Source: Erythrobacter ramosus
Lineage (GTDB): Bacteria > Pseudomonadota > Alphaproteobacteria > Sphingomonadales > Sphingomonadaceae
NCBI RefSeq assembly: GCF_009828055.1
Contig: NZ_WTYB01000002.1
Span: forward strand, 1,116,001 to 1,180,000
Length of the DNA: 64,000 nt
Reading direction: 5' to 3'
Within the stretch, counting starts at the first letter, position 1, and each line of letters begins with the position of its first letter. Below the pieces are notes generated by a model, which saw only the letters and a list, made by a program, of their open reading frames with translations, was not told where the DNA came from and searched no databases. The position numbers were made by a program, and so were the translations under genes. Of this stretch, positions 9,294 through 17,045 are shown piece after piece.

Positions 9294-9497
9294 ATGCTGC
9301 TTCGGACCATCGAAACCTTTCTGCGAACTCATGCCATGCCCGCCACCAAGTTCGGGCGGCTCGCGGCCCATGATCCGCGCTTTGTGCTCGATCTGCGGAT
9401 GGGGCGCATCCCCCGCCCCGATACCGAACTGCGCATCCGCGCCTGGATGCAGGGCTATGCCGATCGCGCGGCTGCTTGCACGCGGGAGGCCGCATGA
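9294..9497 (+). CDS. Small conserved-type protein of unknown function
   Basis: A 67-residue basic protein. The frame can be extended to a GTG at 9252, but AAAGGGA ahead of the ATG at 9294 decides the start. The pattern FLRTHAMPATKFGRLAAHDP followed by DLRMGRIPRP looks helical with a positively charged turn; I recall similar short proteins in sphingomonads but no named function. Its position, divergent from a CI-like repressor, invites comparison with a Cro-type partner; that is inference. Its stop overlaps the start of the next gene (ATGA). Confidence 0.65.
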   Translation: MLLRTIETFLRTHAMPATKFGRLAAHDPRFVLDLRMGRIPRPDTELRIRAWMQGYADRAAACTREAA

Positions 9498-9901
9498 TGC
9501 TGACCGAATCCCTCCGCGATCCCTTCGCGCACATCTTCGCTGATTGCGATTCCATTGAGGTCAAATCGGTCGCCGCCCTGCGCCCGCGCCGCACGCTGGC
9601 TGATCGGGTGCGCGCCGCGCTGATGGCGCTCACGGGCGGCAGCGGCACGGTGCTTGTCCATACCGAAACGGCCTGGGCCTCGATCACCTTCGCGGGCACG
9701 CGCCACGAGGTGGTGCTGGAATTCTGCGGTGCGGATGCCGTCGCGGCCGGGGAGGCGTTGATCGAGCGGCTGCCTGATCACGAATTCGCGATTGCCCGCC
9801 AACTGGTCGCCGATGCGACAATCAACGCGGTCGATCACCGCTTCGGCGCGATGGAACGGCTGGAGGTGACGGCGGTGTTGCTGCTGCTGGAGGACGGGTG
9901 A
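9494..9901 (+). CDS. Protein of unknown function, coupled to the preceding small gene
   Basis: A 135-residue acidic protein whose start (Met-Met at 9494 and 9497) overlaps the previous stop, so the two are almost certainly translated together. There is no signal peptide, membrane helix or recognisable catalytic motif. It has an alternating hydrophobic middle (TVLVHTETAWASITFAG) suggesting a small alpha/beta fold, and ends VLLLLEDG. I do not recognise the family. Regulation by the divergent S24 repressor is plausible from the shared upstream region. Confidence 0.6.
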   Translation: MMLTESLRDPFAHIFADCDSIEVKSVAALRPRRTLADRVRAALMALTGGSGTVLVHTETAWASITFAGTRHEVVLEFCGADAVAAGEALIERLPDHEFAIARQLVADATINAVDHRFGAMERLEVTAVLLLLEDG

Positions 9902-9931
9902 GGGTGACCTCCCCCCCCGCAATAGCGAAAG

Positions 9932-10022
9932 TGTCAACTTCGTTTTTGGAGTTCAAGCATCTGATTTATTGAATAATAATCAAAAAATCGCCGGTTGACA
10001 CGCTGTCAACTTTGTCAACTTC
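9932..10022. repeat. Cluster of TGTCAAC repeats around an AT-rich core
   Basis: TGTCAAC occurs at 9932-9938, 10004-10010 and 10013-10019, and inverted as GTTGACA at 9994-10000. The inverted copy and the second direct copy form GTTGACA-CGC-TGTCAAC. The outer copies share the longer word TGTCAACTTC. Between them, 9943-9990 is AT-rich in an otherwise GC-rich region. It lies between two convergent genes, so it is not an obvious promoter. The function is unknown. Confidence 0.7.
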
Positions 10023-11460
10023 ATCTTCGCCGGATCACCAGATTCCGGATCTCGCTCATGTCCTCCATGGCGAAACGCACACCTTCGCGGCCCAGCCCGG
10101 AATCCTTCACCCCGCCATAGGGCATATTGTCCACCCGGTAGCTCGGAACATCATTGATCACCACGCCGCCGACATCGAGCCGGTCCCACGCGTCAAACAT
10201 CTGGAACAGGTCGCGGGTGAAGATGCCCGCTTGCAGGCCGAACTTCGAATTGTTCACCTCTTCCAGCGCCTCATCGAAGTGGTGGAAGCGTTGGAGGATG
10301 GCGAGCGGACCGAAGGCTTCCTCGTTCTTCGCCTTGGCATCATCGGGCACGCCTTCAAGCAGCGTCGCCTCCAGCATATTGCCGCGCGACAGGCCTCCGC
10401 CGCACAGGAGGGTTGCGCCTGCTGCCACGGCCTCGTCGATCCAGCCCTTCAGCCGCTTGGCCTCGCCGTCAGAGATCATCGGGCCGATGAAGGTGTCGCG
10501 ATCTTTCGGGTCGCCTGCGATCAAGGTCTTCGCCTTCTTGACCAGCATCGCCTTGAAGGCGTCGTACACATCGTCGTGGATCAGGATGCGCTGCACCCCG
10601 ATGCACGACTGGCCCGACTGGTAGAAGGCGCCGAAGATCACCCGTTCCAGCGCGTCAGAAAGGTCAGCATCCTTGTCGATGATCACCGCAGCATTGCCAC
10701 CGAGTTCGAGTACGACCTTCTTCTTGCCTGCCTTGGCCTTGAGGTCCCAGCCCACACCGGGCGAGCCGGTGAAGGACAGGAGCTTCAACCGCTCGTCCTG
10801 CGTGAACATATCCGCGCCGTCACGGCTGGCGGGAAGAATGGAGAAAGCGCCTTCGGGCAGAATGTCGCACTCGGCCAAAACCTCGCCCATGATGATCGCG
10901 CCGAGCGGGGTCTTGGACGCGGGCTTCATCACGAAGGGGCAGCCGACCGCGATAGCAGGCGCGATCTTGTGCGCGGCGAGGTTGAGCGGAAAGTTGAACG
11001 GCGAGATGAAGCTGCACGGCCCGATGGGAACGCGCTTCCACATCCCCATGTAACCCTTGGCCCGCGCCGAGATATCGAGCGGCTGGACTTCGCCGTAATT
11101 GCGCACCGATTCCTCGGCGGCGATGCGAAAGGTGTCGATCAGGCGGGTGACCTCGCCCTCAGCATCCTTGATCGGCTTGCCCGCCTCGACGCACAGCGCA
11201 TAGGCAAGTTCGTCAAACCGCTCCTTGAACCGCGCGACGCAGTGCATCAGCACGCCCTGCTTTTCATAGGAGGCAAGCCGCGCCATCGGCTCTGCCGCGC
11301 GCACGGCTCCGGCGATGGCCTCCTCGATCACATCAGGAGTGGCCAGCGCGGTGCGGAAGGCGACTTCGCCGGTGTATTTGTCAGTCACCGCGAGATCGGT
11401 GTTGGGCTGCACCGGTTTGTTGTTGAGGTAGAGCGGGTAGGTGGATTTGAGCTGGGGCAT
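10021..11460 (-). CDS. NAD(P)-dependent aldehyde dehydrogenase
   Basis: A 479-residue member of the aldehyde dehydrogenase superfamily, which oxidises an aldehyde to an acid or acyl product through a thiohemiacetal. The general base Glu252 (VLELGGN) and nucleophile Cys286 (QSGQSCIG) are both present, and the NAD fold signature FISPFNFPLN is clear. Overall features recall the glyceraldehyde-3-phosphate/phosphonoacetaldehyde-type subgroup, but the substrate cannot be fixed. GGAGG directly abuts the first ATG, so the second ATG, six bases further on, is the better start. That GGAGG partly lies in a palindromic repeat. The gene sits downstream of an acetolactate-synthase-like gene. Confidence 0.9.
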   Translation of the reverse strand: MPQLKSTYPLYLNNKPVQPNTDLAVTDKYTGEVAFRTALATPDVIEEAIAGAVRAAEPMARLASYEKQGVLMHCVARFKERFDELAYALCVEAGKPIKDAEGEVTRLIDTFRIAAEESVRNYGEVQPLDISARAKGYMGMWKRVPIGPCSFISPFNFPLNLAAHKIAPAIAVGCPFVMKPASKTPLGAIIMGEVLAECDILPEGAFSILPASRDGADMFTQDERLKLLSFTGSPGVGWDLKAKAGKKKVVLELGGNAAVIIDKDADLSDALERVIFGAFYQSGQSCIGVQRILIHDDVYDAFKAMLVKKAKTLIAGDPKDRDTFIGPMISDGEAKRLKGWIDEAVAAGATLLCGGGLSRGNMLEATLLEGVPDDAKAKNEEAFGPLAILQRFHHFDEALEEVNNSKFGLQAGIFTRDLFQMFDAWDRLDVGGVVINDVPSYRVDNMPYGGVKDSGLGREGVRFAMEDMSEIRNLVIRRR

Positions 11461-11468
11461 TTTCATCC

Positions 11469-11561
11469 TCCGTTCGGGCTGAGCCTGTCGAAGCCCTGCC
11501 CTTCTTCGTTCGCGCGGGACCAGAAGAAGTACAGCCCTTCGACAAGCTCAGGGCGAACGGA
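11469..11561. repeat. Palindromic repeat of the TTCGACAAGCTCAGG type
   Basis: The arms TCCGTTCGGGCTGAGCCTG (from 11469) and CTCAGGGCGAACGGA (to 11561) are imperfect reverse complements. The core words CTGTCGAAG and CTTCGACAAG are characteristic of a repeat I know to be widespread in sphingomonad genomes. It fills the gap between two same-strand genes, and most of the GGAGG that serves the aldehyde dehydrogenase lies in its end. Confidence 0.85.
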
Positions 11562-11568
11562 ATTCGTG

Positions 11569-13224
11569 TTACAATTCCTTGCTCAGCCGCTTGATATCGT
11601 GGTTCAGGATCTGATCGTTCTCGGTATAGTCAACCGGACAATCGATCAGATGCACTCCCGGCGTGCTGAGGCAATGGGCCAGCAGATCGGTGAGGTGTTC
11701 GGACGATGTCACCCGGTGGCCGATCGCGCCGTAGCTTTCGGCATATTTCACGAAGTCGGGATTGCCATAGGTCAGGCCGAAATCGGCAAAACCCATATTG
11801 GCCTGCTTCCAGCGGATCATCCCGTAGGCATCGTCGCGCAGGATCAGCACGGTCAGGTTCAACCCGAGCCGCACCGCCGTCTCCATCTCCTGCGAATTCA
11901 TCATGAACCCACCATCGCCGCAGATCGCCATGACCTTGCGATCCGGGTACAGCATCGAACTCATCATCGCACTCGGCAGTCCCGCACCCATCGTCGCCAG
12001 CGCATTGTCGAGCAGCACGGTGTTGGGCAGATACGCGCTGTAACCGCGCGCGAACCAGATCTTGTAGACCCCGTTATCGAGGCAGATGATCCCGTCCTCG
12101 GGCATCGCCCCGCGCACTTGCTGCACCAGATGCGGCGGGAAGATCGGGAAGCGCGTGTCGGCGGCGAGCGGTGCGGTGTGCGCGACCTCGGCCGCGCGAT
12201 ATTCCAGCATCCGGCGGAAGTCCCAGCGGCCTTGCGGCACAATGTCTTCCTTGATCTGCCAGATCGCGTTGGCGATATCGCCGATCACCTCGATCTGCGG
12301 GAAATAGACCGGATCGACCTCGGCCGTGCGGGTCGAAAGGTGGATCACGGTCGGCCCGCCCGCCTGCATGAAGAACGGCGGCTTTTCGATCACGTCATGA
12401 CCGATATTGACGATGCAATCAGCGTCCTGAATCGCGCGGTGGACGAAGTCTCCGGCGGACAGCGCCGCGCAGCCCAGGAACAGCGGATGGCGTTCATCGA
12501 CCACGCCCTTGCCCATCTGGGTGGTGACGAAGGGGATGCCGGTCTTGTCGATCAGTTGGCGCAGCATCCGCCCGGTCATCTTACGGTTTGCGCCCGCGCC
12601 AATGACGAGGATCGGCGCCTTCGCCCCCTCAATCGCCAGCACGGCCTGACGCACGGCCTTTTCTTCAGCCGAGGGCCGCCGCGCCAAGCTGGCGGGGATC
12701 GGCTGGCTGGCGGTCTGTTCCTCGGCAATGTCCTCAGGGAATTCGAGGTGGACCGCGCCCGGCTTTTCCTCCTCGGCCAGCCGGATCGCCTCGCGGACGC
12801 GGCTGGGGATGTTGTCGGCGCTGGCGAGCTGGTGGGCGTATTTGGTGATCGGCCCCATCATCGCCACGACATCGAGGATCTGGAACCGGCCCTGCTTCGA
12901 TTTCTTGATCGGCTTCTGCCCGGTGATCGCCAGCGTCGGCATCCCGCCAAGCTGCGAATAGGCAACCGCCGTCACCATGTTGGTCGCCCCCGGCCCCAGC
13001 GTGGCGAGGAACACGCCGGTCTTGCCAGTGTGCCGCCCATAGGTCGCGGCCATGAACCCCGCGCCTTGTTCATGGCGGGTGAGGATCAGCTTGATTGTGT
13101 CAGACTTCGACAGGCTTTCGAGGAAATCGAGGTTTTCTTCACCCGGCACGCCGAAGATGTACTCGACGCCTTCTGCCTCAAGACACTTGATGAACAGGTC
13201 CGAAGCCTTCTGTGTGTCGCTCAT
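11569..13224 (-). CDS. Acetolactate synthase-like ThDP enzyme (catabolic, AlsS type)
   Basis: A 551-residue thiamine-diphosphate enzyme with the usual three-domain order. The catalytic Glu52 lies in RHEQGAGFMAATYGR, and the ThDP/Mg motif GDGGFMMN is at residues 436-443. Its length and close resemblance to AlsS point to the FAD-independent enzyme that joins two pyruvates to acetolactate. No regulatory subunit gene (ilvN) and no acetolactate decarboxylase gene (alsD) is adjacent, so the pathway role is open. A 141-base gap with no gene separates it from the dehydrogenase upstream. Confidence 0.85.
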   Translation of the reverse strand: MSDTQKASDLFIKCLEAEGVEYIFGVPGEENLDFLESLSKSDTIKLILTRHEQGAGFMAATYGRHTGKTGVFLATLGPGATNMVTAVAYSQLGGMPTLAITGQKPIKKSKQGRFQILDVVAMMGPITKYAHQLASADNIPSRVREAIRLAEEEKPGAVHLEFPEDIAEEQTASQPIPASLARRPSAEEKAVRQAVLAIEGAKAPILVIGAGANRKMTGRMLRQLIDKTGIPFVTTQMGKGVVDERHPLFLGCAALSAGDFVHRAIQDADCIVNIGHDVIEKPPFFMQAGGPTVIHLSTRTAEVDPVYFPQIEVIGDIANAIWQIKEDIVPQGRWDFRRMLEYRAAEVAHTAPLAADTRFPIFPPHLVQQVRGAMPEDGIICLDNGVYKIWFARGYSAYLPNTVLLDNALATMGAGLPSAMMSSMLYPDRKVMAICGDGGFMMNSQEMETAVRLGLNLTVLILRDDAYGMIRWKQANMGFADFGLTYGNPDFVKYAESYGAIGHRVTSSEHLTDLLAHCLSTPGVHLIDCPVDYTENDQILNHDIKRLSKEL

Positions 13225-13365
13225 GCTCGCAAATCCCCCCTTTGCTGCGATCAGCCCCCAAGCCCGTTAGCGTGCGTCTGTGACTGCTGCGTGATGGCGG
13301 AACAACTGCAACAGGTATTGCAGAAAAGCGCCAAAGCGCACAGCAGCAATGTCGGGTCGAGGCGA

Positions 13366-14304
13366 TCAGTAGCCGAGGCGCGGATCGAACACCGGGGCGA
13401 CCGGCTCACCCCGCAGATATTTCCCGAGATTGTCGAGGAAGCGGTCGCCGCTGCGCAGGAACATCTTGCTCTGCGCGCGGCCCGACAGGTGCATCGAAAT
13501 ATGCGCGTTATCGAGCGCCCACAGCGGATGATCGGCGGGCAGCGGCTCGGGCGAGGTGACGTCGAGGAACGCCGCACCGATGGTCTTCTTTTCAAGGGCT
13601 TCGACCAGCGCGGGCTGATCGATCACACTGCCGCGCGCGATGTTGACGATGACGGCATCGGATTTCATCGCGGCCAGCTCCGTAGCCCCGATCATGCTTT
13701 CCGTTTCCGGCGTGGCGGGGACGGCGAGGATGATCCAGTCGAACTCACCCAGCCGCGCGCGCCAGTCATCGGGGCCGAGGGTGTTGGGGCCGGGCGAGCG
13801 GCGGACAACGCTAACTTCGACGTCGAAGGCGGCAAGGCGCGGCTCGATCAGCTTCCCGATCGCGCCATAGCCGAGCAGCAGCGCCTTCGACCCCGCCAAC
13901 TCGCGCTTGCCGGGCGAATCGAGCAGCCATTCATGTCGGTCCTGCGCGCGCACCACCTCGCGGTAGCCCTTGGCGATATTCAACATACCCATCACCACAT
14001 ATTCGGCGATGGTGATGGCGTTGATCCCCGCCCCGTTGGTGACGGTGATGCCGCGCTCGATCAGCACATCCATGGGAAGGAAATCGAGCCCGGCGTAGAT
14101 CGAATTGAGCCACTTGAGCTTCTTCGCCGCGCGCAGCGTTTCAGCCATCGCCTGCTGATCGTTCATATCGAACCAGCCGATTTCGGCCTCGGCCACGGCC
14201 TCCATCGCCTCTTCGTGAGTCATGAACCAGCGCACCTCGAGGCCTTCCGGCAAGCGGTGTTCGAGCATCGGGCGGATCAGGCCGGAGATAGCGAGGATGG
14301 TCAT
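13366..14304 (-). CDS. D-isomer-specific 2-hydroxyacid dehydrogenase
   Basis: A 312-residue oxidoreductase that interconverts 2-oxo acids and D-2-hydroxy acids using NAD(P)H. The nucleotide-binding motif GYGAIG is at residues 145-150. The catalytic set is Arg224 (NIARGS), Glu253 (SPEPLP) and His272 (ISMHLSGR). The context around the histidine differs from the common TPH form, as in the GhrA/YcdW-like branch. It is 10 bases downstream of a small membrane-protein gene on the same strand. The substrate is unknown. Confidence 0.88.
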   Translation of the reverse strand: MTILAISGLIRPMLEHRLPEGLEVRWFMTHEEAMEAVAEAEIGWFDMNDQQAMAETLRAAKKLKWLNSIYAGLDFLPMDVLIERGITVTNGAGINAITIAEYVVMGMLNIAKGYREVVRAQDRHEWLLDSPGKRELAGSKALLLGYGAIGKLIEPRLAAFDVEVSVVRRSPGPNTLGPDDWRARLGEFDWIILAVPATPETESMIGATELAAMKSDAVIVNIARGSVIDQPALVEALEKKTIGAAFLDVTSPEPLPADHPLWALDNAHISMHLSGRAQSKMFLRSGDRFLDNLGKYLRGEPVAPVFDPRLGY

Positions 14305-14314
14305 GCCGACCGCG

Positions 14315-14671
14315 TTACTGCCGGAAAGCGAGCCACGCCACCCCTGCCAGAACTGGCAACCCCGCCAGATCGACCTGCGCGATCTTGCGCAGCGGCGCAG
14401 GCGATCCGGCCTGCCAGTAGAGGATAAGGAAGCTCACCATCCTGATGCCGACCACCAGCACGGCCAGCCGCCGTCCCTCGGGGACGAAGGCGGCGAAGAT
14501 ACAGGCGACGAACACCGCAAAGAACAGCCCCGCGCGGTGCTGCATGAGCAGGAACAACGGATTGTCCGGCTGGAGGCGGTAGAGTGAGGTCAAGGTCGCG
14601 GGCCGGAACAGCGCGAGCGCGGGCATAGCGTGGATCGCAGCGAGCATCAGCCAGAGAATCAGTTGCATCAT
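14315..14671 (-). CDS. Small integral membrane protein, unknown function
   Basis: A 118-residue protein with four predicted membrane helices (near residues 2-22, 47-65, 68-87 and 101-117) and an Arg-rich short loop between them. It resembles a sphingomonad family that I recall being labelled phosphopantetheine adenylyltransferase in databases; nothing in this sequence supports that label, since no nucleotidyltransferase HxGH motif is present. It starts with two Met codons and is followed closely by the 2-hydroxyacid dehydrogenase. Confidence 0.7.
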   Translation of the reverse strand: MMQLILWLMLAAIHAMPALALFRPATLTSLYRLQPDNPLFLLMQHRAGLFFAVFVACIFAAFVPEGRRLAVLVVGIRMVSFLILYWQAGSPAPLRKIAQVDLAGLPVLAGVAWLAFRQ

Positions 14672-14700
14672 GCAACTAATTTTAGCGTGCCGCTATTGAC

Positions 14701-14790
14701 CTTTCCACCCCCGCCCCGGGCTTGGCCCGGGGCCCAGCTATTCTTGCAGCGCAGTCGGGGCCCCTGCTCGGGGGCCGGGGTGAGGGAAGG
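14701..14790. repeat. GC-rich palindromic repeat
   Basis: The left arm starts CTTTCCACCCCCGCCCCGGG, and the right arm (about 14751-14790) is its imperfect reverse complement ending GGGGTGAGGGAAGG. It fills the space between cysS and the small membrane-protein gene, right up to the cysS stop codon. It belongs to the same broad class as 8382-8476 and could act as a hairpin terminator. Confidence 0.75.
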
Positions 14791-16263
14791 CTAAGTCAGC
14801 CTCCACTCCCAGCCAAGCGTATCGCCGTCCATCACCTCGACGCCTTGCGTGCTGAGTTCGTCGCGTATCGCGTCCGAGGCGGCGAAGTCCTTGGCGGCGC
14901 GCGCTTCCTTCCGGCGGGCAAGCGCGGCTTCGATGTCGGCTTCGGTGATGGTCGCGGCCTTAGGCCGGATGCGCAGGTCAGCGCGGGTCAGCGTAAACAG
15001 GCCGAGGCCCAGCACCGCGTCCATGTCTTCAACCACCGCGCGCTTGATCCCGGCATCGACCTTTTTGACCGCGAGCGCCTCTTCAAGCGCCGTCAGTGCG
15101 ATCGGCGTGCCCAGATCATCCGCCATCGCTGCGTCAAACTTGGCCAGAACCGGCACGAATTTCGGATGCTCTGCCTCGGGTCGCGGCAACACGTCGGTGA
15201 GCGGCCCAGCCGCCATCACCATTCGCTTCAACCGCGTCAGCGCCGCGCCCAAGCCTTCCCACGAGAACTCCAGCTCGCTGCGATAATGCGCCTGCAAGCA
15301 CATCAGCCGGTACGCCAACGGGTGATACCCCCGGTCGATCAGCAATTGCAGCCGCAGGAATTCGCCCGAGGACTTCGACATCTTCCCTGATCGCTCGACG
15401 AGGAAGTTGTTGTGCATCCAGATCTTCGCGCCCGAGTTGCGCGGATCATCCAAGCCATTGGTGCAGCAGAACGCCTGATTCTGCGCGATCTCGTTCGGAT
15501 GGTGGATTTCGCGATGGTCGATCCCGCCGGTGTGGATGTCGAAGGGGAAGCCGAGCACTGCGCCGCTCATCACCGAGCATTCGAGATGCCAGCCCGGCGC
15601 GCCTTTACCCCATGGCGAATCCCACTCCATCTGGCGACTCTCGCCTGCCGGAGTCTTGCGCCAGATCGCGAAGTCGGCAGCGTTGCGTTTATCCTTTACA
15701 GGATCAATCCGCATGTGCGCCTCGTCCGCCTCAGCCAACTGCTCCTGCGCATGGCGACCAGCGAGAAGCGCATAATCGGCCACGGTCGACACATCGAAAT
15801 AGAGCCCGCTGTCGAGCTCGTAGCAGTGCCTGTCCGCGATGCCCTTCGCAAACTCGATCATCTGCGGGACGTAGTCGGTCGCGACCGTCCACTGCGCCGG
15901 CTGGCGGATATTGAGCGCCTTTACGTCCGCCCAATAGGCCTGCTTGTAATGCTCGGCGATGTCCCAGATCGACTGCGCGCGTTCGGCAGCCATCTTCTCC
16001 ATCTTGTCCTCGCCCGCGTCGGCATCATCGGTGAGGTGGCCCACATCGGTGATGTTGATCACGTGGGTGAGCTTGAGGCCCTTCCACGTGAGCGTGCGCC
16101 CCAGCACATCGGCAAACACATAGGCGCGCATATTGCCGATATGCGGGTAGTTATAGACTGTCGGCCCGCAGGTATAGACGCGCGCCTCGCCTGCGTGGAC
16201 GGGCTCGAACACCTCGGCTTGGCGGGTGAGCGAGTTGAACAGCTTGAGCGGCGTATCGGTCAT
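14791..16263 (-). CDS. cysS: Cysteinyl-tRNA synthetase
   Basis: A class I aminoacyl-tRNA synthetase that charges tRNA-Cys. The 490-residue protein has the HIGN motif at residues 41-44 and KMSKS at 294-298. Zinc ligand Cys32 lies in YTCGPTVYNYPHIGN, with the WHLECS and GGIDHREIHHPNE zinc-site segments further on. Its length is slightly above the E. coli enzyme because of an insertion around residues 150-200. It is flanked by palindromic repeats on both sides and appears to be a single-gene unit. Confidence 0.97.
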   Translation of the reverse strand: MTDTPLKLFNSLTRQAEVFEPVHAGEARVYTCGPTVYNYPHIGNMRAYVFADVLGRTLTWKGLKLTHVINITDVGHLTDDADAGEDKMEKMAAERAQSIWDIAEHYKQAYWADVKALNIRQPAQWTVATDYVPQMIEFAKGIADRHCYELDSGLYFDVSTVADYALLAGRHAQEQLAEADEAHMRIDPVKDKRNAADFAIWRKTPAGESRQMEWDSPWGKGAPGWHLECSVMSGAVLGFPFDIHTGGIDHREIHHPNEIAQNQAFCCTNGLDDPRNSGAKIWMHNNFLVERSGKMSKSSGEFLRLQLLIDRGYHPLAYRLMCLQAHYRSELEFSWEGLGAALTRLKRMVMAAGPLTDVLPRPEAEHPKFVPVLAKFDAAMADDLGTPIALTALEEALAVKKVDAGIKRAVVEDMDAVLGLGLFTLTRADLRIRPKAATITEADIEAALARRKEARAAKDFAASDAIRDELSTQGVEVMDGDTLGWEWRLT

Positions 16264-16284
16264 GGCGCGGGCTTTTGCCCTATT

Positions 16285-16367
16285 CCGTCATCCCGGCGCA
16301 AGCCGGGATCGCGCGCTGCCAAGCGGGAGCGTGCGGCCAGCGACCCCGGCTTGCGCCGGGGTGACGG
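16285..16367. repeat. Palindromic repeat of the CCCGGCGCAAGCCGGG type
   Basis: The arms CCGTCATCCCGGCGCAAGCC (from 16285) and the reverse complement ending GCGCCGGGGTGACGG (to 16367) flank a variable centre. Each arm also contains its own small stem, CCCGGC-GCAA-GCCGGG. It ends four bases before the nitroreductase stop codon and lies just upstream of cysS. Confidence 0.9.
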
Positions 16368-16370
16368 GAT

Positions 16371-17045
16371 TCATTCAAACCCGATGAACTTCACGTGCTC
16401 CTCCAGCGGCAAACGCTGGCGCTCGAAATTGTTCAGCGGCGCGTCCGGGTCGCGGTAGCCGATCGCCATGCCGCAGAAGAACATGTAGCGTTCGTGATCG
16501 AGGCCGAGGAAGTCGCGGATCGTGTTCGCGAAAATCGCCATGTATTCCTGGAAGCAGCTGTCCAGCCCCTCCTCGCGCAGCAACAGAGCGACGGTCTGGA
16601 GCCACATCCCCACATCCGACCACTGCGGCTCCTTCATCAGGCGCGGGAAGTAGACGAACAGCACGGCGGGGGCATCGAAGCTGGTGGTGTTGCGCGCCAT
16701 CGCGGCCATGCGCCCCGCGCCGTCATCGCGGGCAATGCCCATAGCGCCGAACATGCCGGCCGAGACCGCATCGAGCCGCTTTTTGTAGGCTTCCTCGGTG
16801 CCCGGCGCGGCCCAATCATACTCGGCGGCCTTAGGGCCCTCGGCGATCATTTTCGCCTGAAGGTCCTTCAAGGGCTGGCCGGTGACGATGCTCGCTTCCC
16901 ACGGCTGGTAATTGCAGCCCGAGGCCGCCCAGCGTGCCTTGTCCATCACGCGGGTGAGGGTTTCCAGATCAACCGGCTTGTCGAGAAAGGTGCGGATCGA
17001 GCGGCGGCTGGTGACGGCTTCGGTAATTGTGGTGGCGATGCTCAT
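16371..17045 (-). CDS. Nitroreductase-family FMN enzyme
   Basis: A 224-residue FMN-dependent oxidoreductase of the nitroreductase fold. The phosphate-binding RRSIRTF is at residues 14-20, followed by [14 protein letters not shown]. The C-terminal [17 protein letters not shown] is the usual FMN-proximal loop. Physiological substrates of such enzymes vary widely. The start overlaps the cobT stop by four bases (ATGA), so it should be co-translated. The BluB enzyme of vitamin B12 synthesis shares this fold, but its specific motifs are not evident here. Confidence 0.87.
   Translation of the reverse strand: MSIATTITEAVTSRRSIRTFLDKPVDLETLTRVMDKARWAASGCNYQPWEASIVTGQPLKDLQAKMIAEGPKAAEYDWAAPGTEEAYKKRLDAVSAGMFGAMGIARDDGAGRMAAMARNTTSFDAPAVLFVYFPRLMKEPQWSDVGMWLQTVALLLREEGLDSCFQEYMAIFANTIRDFLGLDHERYMFFCGMAIGYRDPDAPLNNFERQRLPLEEHVKFIGFE

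Noticed and set aside
8489..10020. A prophage or prophage remnant around the S24 repressor
   Set aside because: No integrase, structural or lysis gene is present, and the flanking genes are ordinary chromosomal ones.
10012..14427. A 1471-codon open frame on the plus strand
   Set aside because: It is antisense to three well-supported genes. Its composition is what GC-rich coding DNA gives on the opposite strand, and it has no domain or start signal.
16371..17045. The nitroreductase gene as bluB because it overlaps cobT
   Set aside because: The BluB-specific residues are not apparent; only the general nitroreductase fold can be supported.
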